From Flammula alnicola (Eukaryota > Basidiomycota > Agaricomycetes > Agaricales > Strophariaceae): DNA of 64,000 bases. Of this stretch, positions 40,597 through 53,200 are shown one piece after another (position 1 is the stretch's first letter; each line of letters begins with the position of its first letter). The position numbers were made by a program, and so were the translations under genes. Under the pieces are notes generated by a model, which saw only the letters and a program-made list of their open reading frames with translations, was not told where the DNA came from and ran no database searches. The stretch lies in NCBI GenBank assembly GCA_015499995.1, contig JADNRV010000043.1, forward strand, positions 284,811-348,810. The letters run 5' to 3'.

Positions 40597-41070
40597 AATC
40601 TATCTGTTGAACCTGGCCTATATTGTTAATAATGATACCTTTTGATTGAGATAATTAATTACTCACATACACATGAAGGTGGACATCCTACGGAGAGCTG
40701 AAAATGTTAACGAGGTTGACAGGTAAGAGCAAACCGGCAAGAAAGAGCTTTATGTTCATTGTTGTTCTGTACAGTGTATTTGGCAAAAGCCAGCAGAGCG
40801 CGTCAAGTCACGTGCAGGTGATGTGTCCGGTCCGTGGCCATGCCAATGACTCGGATGAGTGCAAATCGTCTGGAAGTGGATCAGCAGGTCTACCGCCTGG
40901 AACCGTAAGGTAGAATAGTGATAGGCATTCGACATGGAAAAGATCTGGACTCTTATACTATACAAATCGTAGCTGATAGGCTGTAAATAACTAGCAGGTC
41001 ATTGGGTAGGGAGTGAGATCTCCGAGTCGAGGCATCGACCAGAAAGCAAACAATACAAACGACACAATCA
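40597..41070. other. Intergenic, promoter side of the PLK4-like gene
   Basis: Interval between the 5' end of the PLK4-like gene and the 3' end of the sterol glucosyltransferase gene, both on the minus strand. No gene recognised. Confidence 0.5.
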
Positions 41071-44000
41071 TTACAACTTCTTGTCCAAGGACGCGCGGTC
41101 CTGAGATGCACGATGGAGGTAAGTATAAATCGCGTGGATAGTCGTGTGGACGCCGTCCTCCTAGATACAAATGTTTTTAGTGGAATCCCAGACAATGGAA
41201 TCAATCACAGCTTACCGATCTAATCTGTTCTCCAACAGCTGCAGCTTTAGCTTTCATGCTCCTATTGATATGGCGTCAGCAAAGCTTCATGTACTATCAC
41301 CCACAAAAAAGATTTACTCGTCTCTCGTCGCTTTTTTCAAAGCATGAGCCAGATCACTCGACCGCAAAGAAGGAACTTTCAAGCCCGCCTGAGAAGTCCA
41401 ATCAGTCAGAAATTCGACAACAAGGAAGATAAGAACCCACTCCTAAGATTTGTACCCTCGATGCCCAGAAGAATTGATCCCCGAACCAAGGTTTAATGAG
41501 GGTCGGTATGCCAGCTCTCAAGCTCGCCCCTGTCGTACCAGCACCTCCATGGTGCAGAGCAGCATCGACGCGCGGGAAGAGCCAATCGTGGGGCACCTTG
41601 TCCAGAAGGAAGCATTCCGGCGGTATTTTGACTGGAACATCTTTGACGTCCGGTTTGCTCATCCTCGCAGACCATCCTTTGGATATAATGGCCCTGACGT
41701 CGCCTATAGTGGTCCAAGTCTTAGAGATGAAAGGGCAGGGGTAGAGTAACGTCTGAGACTTACTTAACAGGACTGCTTTTACTATCGCAGCCGTGACTTT
41801 ATTCGGATGAGGGACGGTGATGCTGCCGAAGCCGATGTAAATGATGGGTTTACCATCCGCACGAGCCTTAGCCATGAATTCCAGAAGCGCTGGCGGAGGT
41901 ACCCAATCAAGATCGGGGTTATCGAGAAACCAGCTTCAAGGTGGAAGTTCGCTTTAATGTTACGGTTCATGGTTCAAATCTTTATACTTACTACCCAGAA
42001 ATGATGGTGGTGTCCGGCCAATCCAAAGGCTTCGGAACAACTACCTATTTTCCAGATGTTCATATTAATGCTATGCCAGACAATCACAATGCACACCTTC
42101 GAGAAATTGTATATGAAGATAATCTTCGACTGTGCCAAGTGGCCCATGTCTGTGTTGCCGATTTGAAGAGTATGACGTCTCCACTTGTTTATCTGATTCG
42201 AGGTCGCAGCCCACATAACATTGCTAAGAAACGGTCAGTAATACTGGAGGTAAGATAAGACCGAAATTCATACCCAAACAAAACATATCTATTATATGAC
42301 AGTGGTATGAGTGAAACGCAGCGAATAAGAGAGATAAATGCTCACGAAGCAGAATTGAAAGTAGGCGACTCTACTGGCGGGCTGAGGAAGGCATGGGGAA
42401 ATTCGGACGTCCTGACATATATGTTAATCTTTGGAAGTTATATAACGCCAGAAAAACTGCTTACTTTGTCCAAGGCATGGTAAATGTTCGGAAATACGGA
42501 ATATCTATTCCATTTAAGTAAAGGCCATCATTGTCCTAGGAAAATGAGACTTACTGAGGGCTTCAGCGATGTGAACGCCTGCCATTGCCGAGGGACTCTC
42601 GAGGAGAACATCAGCATCGAAACATGCTTCCCAAGAATCTAATAACACTACAAATAAAAAATTATAACGCTGTCTGGACCCTAGCTTTCGAGATACGCAC
42701 GTTGGTCAAGCCATGGCCGGAACTAAAAGAAAAGAAAAGCAGAGTTAGCCGCCTCGCATAAGATTTAAAAATTAGAAGTACATACATTCGTCAAACTTTC
42801 TTTAAAGAAGTCGGGGGAAAACATCTAGATCGCCAACCGGACACGTCAATATCAAGCCACCTGAAGAATGGCAAAAAGAAGCACCTTATTCTCCACACTA
42901 AGTTTCATCAAAGCCCCGGGATCGCCTCCAGCTGTGCGGTGGGCCAACCCGAACCCAGTTATCCAATCCTTATACTCCTCATGGGTTATAATCGTCACTG
43001 TATGCCCCTCTTTCTTCAATCCAAGGCCAAGCGCAATATACGGCTGAACATCGCCTCGAGAGCCGATTGTAAGACACGCGAAATGCAGCGATTTTCTCGT
43101 AATCAGCATTTCCCTTGGGAGGTTGATGACCTTGGGTAGGTGACTTCGAGCAGAGGCGGGAAGGTCGGCGCTCGCAGCAGCAGCAGCAGCAAGCGTACGA
43201 GATAGGGGAGCCAGAATACTGATGGTGTCACGCTTCTGGGGTAGATAGCTAGAAAGGGTCCCATCGGTGCTGGTAGGCGTCTCTGGAACAGGTTCGACGT
43301 CGAGAGGTACATCAAAGGATGCTGTGCGGTCTGGACGAGAATTGAGAATTACTTTGAGGCGCTTGAAAGCCTCATCTCTCATCGAAGTAGATTTGAAGAC
43401 AAATTTCGCTTCCGGGTTGCCTGTAATCCCGAGCTTGATGCCCTCGACGTTTAACCAGTTGAGGTTGAATGGCTTCGCATAGTTGATTGTGGAAACATGA
43501 AGGCGATATCGAACATCTTGCTGAGTAATGTTCTTGCTCCAGAACCCTATATGGTGCTCAGATATAACAAAATAACCTGAACATGTCACGGTGCGATATA
43601 TGCGAGCGCGGGCGACTGGTGTGCATGCATATAAGAACGAAGCATATCGGCAAAGTAGAAGTTTAGCTTACTCCATATGTCGGTTTCTACACTGAATCCC
43701 AAAGCCAAGCGGATGGCATGCTCATCGCGGCCAGCGGGTTGAGGAAGGATTTTCGTGGATCCATAATCACCTCCGAAGAAGCTGTACGGGCCAAAATCGA
43801 CGACGACAGGTGTCGGAAGTTCGGGTTGTATGCCAAATCTGAGTTGCCTGAGTTTCGATTCGCATATGATGTCACCCAGACGCTCCCAGAGAGGAACATG
43901 TGTTATTGGTCCTATCTCGAATACTTGGGATTCAGGAATGACTTCGTTTTCAAATTGGAAGTCAGAAGCGGATAGCTTGACAGTGAGAGACACGATTGAT

Positions 44001-45263
44001 GAGAAGTCAATACTGGGGATGACCTCGAGCTTAGTTATTTGTGTGAGGGGGCAGCTCAGCTTGACGCCATTCGAGTCGGGCGATGATGATTCAATATATG
44101 ACTCTTTTCTGAGATGACGGTAATCGAAGACTGCGCCTTTATAAAGGGAGGTGGGCGTTTAGAGAAATGGAAGAAAAGGAAAGAAACGAACCAGTGACTT
44201 CTCTTCTCCATTCTTGAGCTGATTCTTCTGTATCAAATTCAGCATAATCATTCGCAGTTTGTGCGCGAGGATCGATGAAAAGTCGCAGCACTCGAGGTCG
44301 GTTGGGCTCCGCAGGATATACTTCATTTATGAATCCCACTAGGAAAAAGTAAGACAAGACTAGTAGATGCGATGATGATAAACCTACATAGGATGGAGCA
44401 TAAAGGATGCGACCTATCCTCTTCTTTGCTCGAAGCATATGAGCAAATCATGTCATGCGAAAGCTCCAACCAAACTCGACGTTTGCCACGCAATCCCTTT
44501 CTGTGGAGTGTCGCAGGACCAGCTTTAATCGGTTGTGAGGATGCGAGATCCGGCCTCGTGGCGAATAACGATGCATGAAAGGTTAGTCGGTGAGTTGTTA
44601 AATGGATCACTCCCTAGAAATTATGTGAGAAAGAATGAATCAAGATAGAAGTGAGTATTAACTGACCAAGATGGCAACGTCGTGAAGAAGACACCCATCT
44701 GTTTCAAGTAACAGTTTCTCTTCGTCGCCTTCAACCGCAAGAGACCCGAATTCTTGGGCAAGAAGGCCGAGGATATCTTTCGGTTCCAATGTGTCAATAG
44801 GTTCGCTATCGTCGGTGGAGACGCGATGAATCGTCGGAAGCACAAAATCGGAAGGGTCAGAAGAAACCTGGGAAATCGATGATAAGGTGCTTGTGTCGTC
44901 GAGTTCTGGGGCGGGAGGGACCCATGACCTATTTGCTGCACAAACTTTTGCGTCGCGATTGACCATGGCACGTTCGCATGTGCTGAGATCATGCCCAACG
45001 AGGTGGAGGAAGCCTGTCGTGCCCTTTGGGCACACTCCTTCTGGATTGATACATCCGGATCGAAGAAGGACTTTCTCGAATTCTGAGGCTTCGTCGTAAA
45101 GCTGAGAAATCAAGGGAAAGGTTTGTGGTTGCGCTTGGCTATCTTCGGAATCATCGGTAGGCATAGAGGATGCGGAATCGCGCTTGGTCTGTTTCTGTTT
45201 CTTGACTTCGGGCTGGGATGTTGTTTTTGTACGCGACAAAATGCGAGATACGAAGGTGGACAT
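41071..45263 (-). CDS. ATG26: Sterol 3-beta-glucosyltransferase (ATG26/UGT51 type)
   Basis: Eighteen exons on the minus strand: 45263-44667, 44613-44388, 44338-44192, 44136-43672, 43576-42885, 42824-42786, 42722-42701, 42647-42555, 42504-42465, 42411-42346, 42288-42274, 42223-42097, 42044-41995, 41933-41764, 41703-41441, 41388-41318, 41261-41216, 41160-41071; 1072 aa, all in frame. N-terminal GRAM ([18 protein letters not shown]), PH-like segment ([16 protein letters not shown], then [11 protein letters not shown]), second GRAM ([15 protein letters not shown]), then the GT1 glycosyltransferase: [74 protein letters not shown] and the UDP-sugar signature [20 protein letters not shown] with [11 protein letters not shown]. 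It transfers glucose from UDP-glucose to membrane sterols; in Komagataella (Pichia) it is needed for pexophagy. The 15-nt exon 11 and the choice of acceptor for exon 8 are the least certain parts. Confidence 0.92.
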
Positions 45264-47419
45264 TTTGGAAATATGGTCATCGCAACAGGACTCAGGACCG
45301 GAGTGGAGAGAGAATAAAAGCACCAGATTGTTTGAGATAACCCGCAAGCAGCCGATCGTATACGTGGATTATTCTCTGTAATCATCTCCATCGATTGTTT
45401 CATGCGTGCAGCTGGCATGACGGACTCCGCCAAAGGTAAGCAAGCGCCCTCCGCCGCTCAGTCATCGGCCCGCAAACAATTCTATTGGTCCCTTTTCACG
45501 TGTCTCAGACTCTCAGGGCAGCATCCAAATATGGTTTGCCTCTCCACGACTTACACATGGATCATGAATTACTCGCGAATCACAAGCTCACATTCGCAAT
45601 TGTTGTCCTTGCCGCCTTAGTCGGTCCTAGTCGCCCCTACCTTCAACAAGAAATCAACATCGTACCGGTTGGTGATGGGGCATATCTGAACTCGTAAGTT
45701 ATTGCATTGATTTTTGGGTTCAAATCGGACTTACCTCCTTCATTTTCGAATGAATAAAATTCTCTCAAACTTTTGAGGCCCTAGACACGAGATTACGGCC
45801 ACACAAGAGACGGTATATAGCCGTATCCGTACCCATAACAGCTGCATCTTGGGCGGTTGACGGTGTTTTTCTTACGAGAGGTAGCCCTAATTAAACGTTT
45901 ACTGGACCGGCAGTCTCAGTCCGACTCCTGGTAGCTCACGGCATGCCCAGACATGGCCGCAGACGTAAGCGTTTTTCTCGAACGGGACTTTTTTTGTAAA
46001 AATCTGCCGTTGAAATCTTCCCTTTCTTATGGCAATTCGACTGTTGCAATGAGGTCGTAAGATTTTTTACCGATCCAATATGCCTATTAACGTACTAGTG
46101 GTACAGTATTTACTCTTTCATAGACCACTTATTCTATTCATGTTTCTACTCTGCGACATTGAGAAGACACGTACGACTTCCTGGTGGTCTTTTTTTTCTT
46201 TTTCAGAATAGAGTTGCCGTTATTATCGACCTCCCTTATGGGCTTTCGACAGTCTCCCTGATATCGAACGCGAAAGCGACATCCAGTGTACCAGTTCTTC
46301 GGCCACTGCTATCGTCGGACTCCGGATTTCATGTGCAAGCTCCTTTAGTCTATATGAATATTTAAGTGCCATGTACCTATTGCCTTGGAGGTTTGTGAAT
46401 TAAAATGTACCGCCGATTCTCGAAGTTGGGGAGGTCGAACTTCCGGTTGTCATTTTCATCGTTGGCCCACTTGGAGATGAGGCATTCGACGCTAGGCTCG
46501 CCAGATAAAATGGGGATTTTATGCCATGTTGTAGCTGTCAAAGTAAGGTTTAGGGTAAAGTGTACCGTCGAATTTAGGAAGAGTCCGTCGTGAGATCTTT
46601 TTTACCACAGAGAATTTGGTGGGTGACCCAAGTGTGAACCCATTTCACCGTCGGGATTGCACTTATTGCCGAGCATCGAAAGAAATGTGGATCGGCAAGA
46701 GAAGCATTCGATTATGCTAACATCGACTCGTTCAGATTCTAGTGACACTTGTATCTGGAATCCAAGCGAAATCGACGCTAAAGGGAGTGACGGAAACATG
46801 CGAAGCTATGCAGGCTCTCTTGTCTCATTTATGACTTCGAAGTATCCTCGAATGAAGTACCACGCCGAAACCTGAGTCTCTAAGCTTCGGCGAGTTGAAA
46901 ATACAGTTATTATAAAATAACTCCACAATGATCGCCAAGAAGCACTTGGCGCTCCCGATTTGAATTGGCTTGCTTGGCATTGGACCCACAATTTAAAAAG
47001 GTTCGGGGACCCTCAAAGATTGTTAATCACGAAAAATCCATTCTGGCAAGCATAAGTAAGCACAGTGCAGCTCAACTGCAGGATTGAGGATCACAAATCT
47101 CGCCACGCTTGATGAATGTAGCCCACATGGAATGCAGCCCACACAGACGGCCACAAGATATTAGTAAAACTGGGTATCACCCATGGCAAGGGCTATTGTC
47201 AAAAATTATATGCATTCAGAACACAGCGATATTTAACATCTGAACGCCCATGGTATTGACTGCCAGAAAAATTATTACTACCAATGTCCAGGATCTTATC
47301 GTAAAGTGCCACACGAAAAAAGACAAAGTAAAAATGGTGCGAATGAAAGCCTCTCAAAAATGTGGCCAGGGTATTTAGTGCGTCCGTGAAATTAACGTAA
47401 ATATCAGCATGCTAAATAT
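45264..47419. other. 2.2-kb stretch without a firmly recognised gene
   Basis: Starts at the ATG26 promoter. Plus-strand frames at 45417-45697 (MTDSAKGKQAPSAAQSSARK, and in another frame HDLHMDHELLANHKLTFAI followed by a hydrophobic stretch) look partly coding and may be exons of a small gene transcribed away from ATG26, but I could not build a consistent exon chain. The rest (45700-47400) has only short ORFs. Confidence 0.45.
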
Positions 47420-48152
47420 TTAAGAGCTCGAGATGGCGGACTGGGCGGCACTGTATGCGGCCCCGACGGATTGAGGAGAGCTGTTGGGGTTCCAGTTGGA
47501 GCCGGAAGGAACGGCATAGTTGCGTCCAACGCTCTGGCCGCTGAATCCGAAGTTCGAGGTGCTCAAGGATCCGGAGGATGAGACGATGCTTCCGAAGTGG
47601 CTGGCGATGCTGCTGTCGTAGCCGACGCTGTGACCAGACTTGCGCGTCAAATCGTTGCTGAAGGAGCCAAGGCTGGAGTAGAACTGTTCGAAGACAATGG
47701 TCTGGGTCTCGACCTCGCAGATCTGCTCAGTGATGATCCTGCAACGTGTGCCATATTAGCTTCGTATGAACTGAAAAAGGGAACAAAATATGTGAACTGA
47801 CCTCTTGGCCATCTCTTGGAGCACGAGAAGGCGCTGTTGGATAATTTCAACTGTTTCGCTGTGGCAGACGAGTTCCTGCTTCTGCTCGATGACGGTGGTC
47901 TGGGAAATCTCGCCAGAGAAGTTGTCCGAGCCATAGAAGTTATCGAAGCCAGAAAGAGACTTGATACCCCCCCAGTTGTTGAAAGAGTGGCTCGAGCCGC
48001 GAACCTCTGCAAAGATATCGGTTAATCAACCACTTCATTATGTTACTAGGACAGATATACGCACCCAAACCAGTCTCAACGGGCACTGGGGTAGCCATAA
48101 CGCTTGCAACCATAGTGGCAGCAGCGGCAATCTTGAAAAGCTTGGCGAACAT
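47420..48152 (-). CDS. Small secreted Ser/Gly-rich protein of unknown function
   Basis: Three exons on the minus strand: 48152-48065, 48006-47802, 47738-47420; 203 aa. Signal peptide MFAKLFKIAAAATMVASVMA, then PVPVETGL. The mature part has a short Ser/Gly/Asn-rich segment, a charged helical segment ISQTTVIEQKQELVCHSETV with two Cys (a second in QICEVETQ) and a long Ser/Gly/Asn-rich tail. A TATAAA box lies upstream (complement 48406-48411). Pairs of Cys in a mainly helical core with Ser/Gly tails occur in small secreted proteins of basidiomycetes; I do not recognise the family or function. Confidence 0.8.
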
Positions 48153-48622
48153 TTTTAAAGAGTGATTGCGAAGTGGCAAAAAGAAACTTGAAGAAAGAGG
48201 AAAGGTCAGAACTCCAAAGGAACAAGATACTAAATTGATAGCATACCTGGAAATTGGAAAGAACGGTCGGAAAGTAAAGATTGATCTGGTATTGAAGGCG
48301 AAAGAGTGAATAAACAGGCTACCTGGCCAGGTGTCTGAAGACAAAGAAAAGAAAAGAAGAAGAAAGAACGAATACTGAGGAATGAGGGACATATTCAGTA
48401 CTCCCTTTATAGTGGAAATCTAAAAATTCCATCACGTCGGCGCTGTGATGTGGGAAGGAGAGCGTCACATAATATTGGTAAGTGGACAGACAGCGGTATC
48501 CGATGGAAAACTTTGACATTTTTGGGGCATACTGTGTCGCCTTCCAGATATTTGACACATGCCAGTGGTCTGATTCAACCATTGCAATTGGACATGATGA
48601 TGAGCGTCCGAAGACACAGGAT

Positions 48623-49000
48623 CTATTCTTGTGCATTATAGACTTTCATCAGCATCCTGCAACCGCGCTCAGCTTCTGAAAACGTAAATCCTAGGTATGA
48701 ATCCACGGTCGTGTCCTTGGTCGTCATGGTGCGGTGTTTCCGAAGGCTTGCTGGAAAGGAGGGAGGGAGCTCGAAAGGTGGTCTAGGAATATCTCTCTGA
48801 AAGTTCAAGGAACGTAACGTCAGAATGAAGGAGAGAGAAATGTCAGGCTCCGGATATAAACTAACATTCAAGTCCGCATGTACACCCCAACTATAGTGCA
48901 TTGATACGGAGTCAGTCGGCACGGCCTGATCTTTGCCCGAATTACCGAAGCACTGCTTCCTGAACGCAGCAGACTGTAATGAGGCGTCGAAAGAAATCAT
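48623..49000 (-). CDS. Possible small two-exon gene, function unknown
   Basis: Minus-strand exons 49000-48866 and 48796-48623 join in phase through a 69-nt GT-AG intron (GTTAGT donor, TTTCAG acceptor) into 102 aa starting MISFDASLQSAAFRKQCFG and ending MLMKVYNAQE. No domain is recognised. Chance splicing is possible; the clean splice sites and open frame are the only support. Confidence 0.35.
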   Translation of the reverse strand: MISFDASLQSAAFRKQCFGNSGKDQAVPTDSVSMHYSWGVHADLNVSLYPEPDISLSFILTLRSLNFQRDIPRPPFELPPSFPASLRKHRTMTTKDTTVDSYLGFTFSEAERGCRMLMKVYNAQE

Positions 49001-50213
49001 AGCACCATCATATCAATGATATCAGATAAGTATGTCAAAAAAAATTAGAATAGTTCTGATCAGAGAATTTTGATTAGTCTGAATCATTCGTGCACTGAGC
49101 TATATTTGTCAGAGATCCAGCGAGACACTATGCACCAAGAAAAGGAAAAAGCGACGAAAGGCATGTTGAGAGTAGGCGTGAGGGTGGCCCCGAAGTGACA
49201 AGAATCGATATTGGAGACTCAAAATCAGACCATGGACGGGCATGGTAGATACTGGAGAGTGACCCGCAGTACCAAAGCCGGCTCTCATGCAATCCCAGTA
49301 GTGTGGATGATGAGTTAAAAAAGCTGCCTGGAAACAACCCAGAAATAGACTTTGTACAGGATATCAAACAGCCGCAGCACAAAAATAACCAGGATGCCGA
49401 TTGGTGCGAGGTCGCTCCGATGTGAGGTGAACGGGATGTCGACCCAGTTTCCCAGCTATATGCGAGTACCACCCAATCTTTTACGGCAAAAGTTGATACT
49501 TGATTGAAGGATTGACGTCGATTGACGCCGACTCCTGCCAGCGGTGTGTTTGGACTCCTGACTCGGAGGTTTCTTCTTTGTCAAGGCAACGAAACAGTGC
49601 AGAAAAACGAGCCATTACTGCACTCCCGCGCTGCAGTCTAGGACAGACGAATAGTATCGGAGGCGACCGACCCCGAGGCTTCCAAAATAGCTACCTTCCC
49701 AAGCTGTAATCGTGGCCCGAGGTGCCCAAGGGTCGACTGACACTGGAGGCAAACAACGAGGCGGTTGATATTGAACTGCCTTTAGGTCGGTTGATAAGGC
49801 AGTTGAAACACGGTTGACTCACGGTTGACTCACGTTTATTATTAATCCTAGCGGCGCCTGTCCCTAAAATAAATATGGATAAATAATGTAAATTTGAATA
49901 TTTTTTAGCCCTTTCTGCGTGGCCTGCCCCTGCGTAAATCATTTTTTGAGGCCTTACATATCTATTCAAATATTTCTGAAGTAGTTTTAGAGGCACAGCT
50001 ATTGCCGTGCCGTTTTTGCGCGGAATGGATGCATGCAGAATTGGGGCGATGCGGCCCGGAGTCACATGCCTATCACGGTCATGCCTAATTATCATCCCTG
50101 AAAGTCCTTTGTTCTCTGACGCGAAGGGCGCATACGACTGCACGATGCATTCTACACATGTCTGTCCGCATTTTTAATAAAATATATCCTAGTTTCTCCC
50201 CTCATCTTTCTCT
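49001..50213. other. Intergenic, no gene recognised
   Basis: AT-rich sequence with short tandem motifs (for example CGGTTGACTCA repeated around 49812-49833). The last ~50 bases (AT-rich run, then CT-rich run) look like the promoter and leader of the gene whose start codon is at 50214. Confidence 0.5.
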
Positions 50214-50228
50214 ATGGAAGAACCAGAT
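50214..50228 (+). other. Separated 5' coding stub of the hAT-target gene
   Basis: ATG GAA GAA CCA GAT at 50214-50228 encodes MEEPD. The last eight bases are the left target-site duplication. Joined across the hAT element to 54800 onward, the frame continues as ASMEPPAEG without a break, so these are very probably the first codons of the gene at 54806-56395. A CT-rich leader and an AT-rich block directly upstream fit a promoter. Confidence 0.75.
50221..50228. repeat. Left 8-bp target site duplication of the hAT element
   Basis: AACCAGAT, identical to 54792-54799 on the other side of the element. Confidence 0.93.
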
Positions 50229-53200
50229 TAGTGATGAGCACGGGTTACCCACGGTTAAATTTTAAGTGACCCGCACCCATACCCGCAGAAACCCATACCC
50301 ATGGATGAGGGTACGGGCCACCCGCTTCTACGGGCGAGGGTTTGTGCGGGTCCCGTGGGTCACCAATCCCGCACGGGTTTGTCCCGAGGGTCAGCCGAAT
50401 ATATCGGTCCGATATTTAAAACTCCGCTCGGACACAGATCACCCGTCGTTGAATGCAGTTGATCTCTGTTCGCGACGTCCATCTCCTCCCATTGCGTCCC
50501 CCGTTCACCAAAAAGACAATACCCAAAGGTAAGTAATGTCATATTTAACATATCTGACACGTTTTTACTAACATATAACCAATTTCTACATAGGCATTCA
50601 CTATTTGAAACACACGAACCGCGGCCATGTGCCCCTCCCCTCGAATGAGGGATGTGGGCCCCGGCGCCCCCGATAGAGTCCGCAAAACGACGCTGAGAGA
50701 AGAGAACAGCAGCAGCTACCGATTGGTGAGCAGCTCTCAGCGTCGTTCGGCTGTAGGCGTGTAGTTGCGGGTTCAAGGCTGGGATGTGGGGCTTGTGCAG
50801 CATCTGGTATACAGATGGTGTCACGGTACAGGTGAGTGTCAGATCCAACATGAGAACGGGATATGGAGCACTTACCTATCTCTCTTGCAGCCTGCTCATT
50901 CTCCAGCCCCGTCCCATCCCGCTTGTATCGTCGATGAAAGGCCGCGGCAACCGTCGAGGAATGGCCCAGCAGTGGAGCGCACGTACACCCTGTGTGTCTG
51001 CTCCTCAGCGTGGTGCTTCTATTCAGCTAGGGCGTATTTTCGAGCTGTGGGCGATGTCGTGACGGCATTTGGGTGCTCGCAGGAGGACAAGGATATGCAA
51101 AGGATACTCACACGTATAGGGCAGGGCTCGGGCGGCCGTTCGTCCAGTCGCTCGAGCACTGTACGACGTGGTGCAGCATCAAAACCCGTACGGATTTGTT
51201 ACACAGGTTGGTTAAATTGTTTAAATTGTTAGCACAATTACAATATAATGTCAAATATGTCTTCTGGCTCGTCTTCACCCTCCTTTACATCCGGCAAAGT
51301 AGCAGCATCGCGAATATCATTCTTGTCGACAAACCCTAATTTGCTCCATGCACCAAGGCAAAGAAGAGCCCGTGTTGACTCTACAGTAAGCCGGTTACGG
51401 ACATGGGACAAAATCAGTCGACCTTTGCTGAACACACGCTCAACATCAACCGAGGTTGCTAAGATGATTCAAGGTCAGAAATGATATAGAAATGTAAGGA
51501 GGAGACACACCCGGGATGCTGAGATAGTTGCGAGCCATCCGAGAGAGGCAGGGATAAACAGCCTTTTTCTCGACCCACCACATAAGAGGATTAGGAGTTG
51601 CTTCCGTCGGCGCAGCCAGATAACGAGTAAGTTCATCTGCCAATGCAGCCTTCTTCGGTGCGGAAAGAGTGGGTAGATTGTCGAAGATGTTATCAGAGAT
51701 GCCCTGCGACAAATTCTAATGCACGTTAGTCAATGAAATGCAAAAGAAATAACAGAGAACGAACTGTTGGCTCATCTTCTGAATCCTCGGCCTCCACATC
51801 TGCATATGCACGTTCAAACTCTGTGCGCACAATGTCCTCTGCTGTATTGATCCAGTCCTCTTTCCAACCCGCTGACTTGAAGTATTCGAGTTTGTGACTC
51901 GGGTGAAGGACTATAAAACATCAGATTGGGAGTTATGTGCATACTAAATGGTCTCAACGTACCCATGGCAATTCGATAGACCTCAGAGTGATCACTCATA
52001 TTGTAATACTTGTTCAGCAACTTCTTGCCGATCGTGACCGCTGCCTGAATTGAAGGTTCGTATTTCTTGTCGCGTGCAGCCGTGGCAAGGTGCTTATCGA
52101 TATGATCCATTGCCGGTATTACTTTTGCAAGGTTGGGAGTAGAACGCGAAAAGAAGAGCGTTGCATCTTTGAAAATCTGAAGCGGCAGTGTTAGTGGCAG
52201 TTCCAGGGAAGTTTCACCTCACGTACCTTCAATACATCAGCTAAATCTTTTACAATCTTCCATTCTTTCTTTTTGAGTTCGTAACGCCGCATCTTCATGT
52301 CTTGATTGGCGGTGACCTGGTTGTAAGCTTCCCGGTACATGTAGGCGAAGTTGAGCATCTCGTATGTGTAATTCCAGCGCGTAGTAACGTCGCGTGGCAT
52401 CATCCGGCTCGACAAGGGCTCCCTTCCCTTCTCCTTGCTGGCCTGAGCCATCCGTTCAAGGATGGCATACCACTCGGGGAGAATAATGGTAGTCGAGTTC
52501 TTGATAGCATGAGCGGCTTTTCGAAGCTGAATACCAGAGTCAAAACAAATTATTAATTCTGTTGCTAAGTCCGAAAATCGATTATTTGTCTGATCAACAT
52601 ACCTTATCAAGCACGAGTCGCACAGGTTTCACACTCGCTTCCAGCGCCTTGACCTGTTCCTTCGTCATCTGTGCCCGTCCGTCATATAGGTCCTCATCTT
52701 CATCGACACCCACTCCATAGTCTTCACTTTCACTGTCACTTTCACCATCTTTCCCTTCGTTGCTCTCACTGTCCTCACCCTCATCATCACCATCACCTTT
52801 ATCGCTCTCTCCATCATCCTCAAGCTCGTTGGCCAGAGCTTCAAGTGCTGCCGCTGCGCCATCAAGGTCATCGCGGTCCTTGCCTTTCTCCGTTCTCTTG
52901 GACTTTGGTGCGTCAAATTGCCTCATTATGCATTTGGCAACGAGGTTGAGAATGTGCGTAAAACAGCGCGTTTGGTTTGCTGATCCAGGAAATTCAGCAA
53001 GGAGGGTGGCGAGATGGTCGATCATAGCGTTATTTGCAGATGCATTATCACAGGTTACACTAAGGATCTGGTCAACTTGAAGTGAGCATGAATCTTTCCC
53101 CACAATTGAATACCACTAACTTTATCTCCGATTCCGAAGTCGTCCAGGACTTGCGCAAATGCCGCTGCCAGGTTAACGCCAGTATGCGATCGTGGAACAT

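Noticed and set aside
41450..41749. Plus ORF of 99 codons
   Set aside because: Antisense shadow of the sterol glucosyltransferase UDP-binding exon.
45402..45697. Small plus-strand gene divergent to ATG26
   Set aside because: Frames look partly coding but splice choices give conflicting or very short products.
52671..53080. Plus ORFs rich in Ser, Leu and His
   Set aside because: Antisense of the acidic insert in the hAT transposase; low-complexity shadow.
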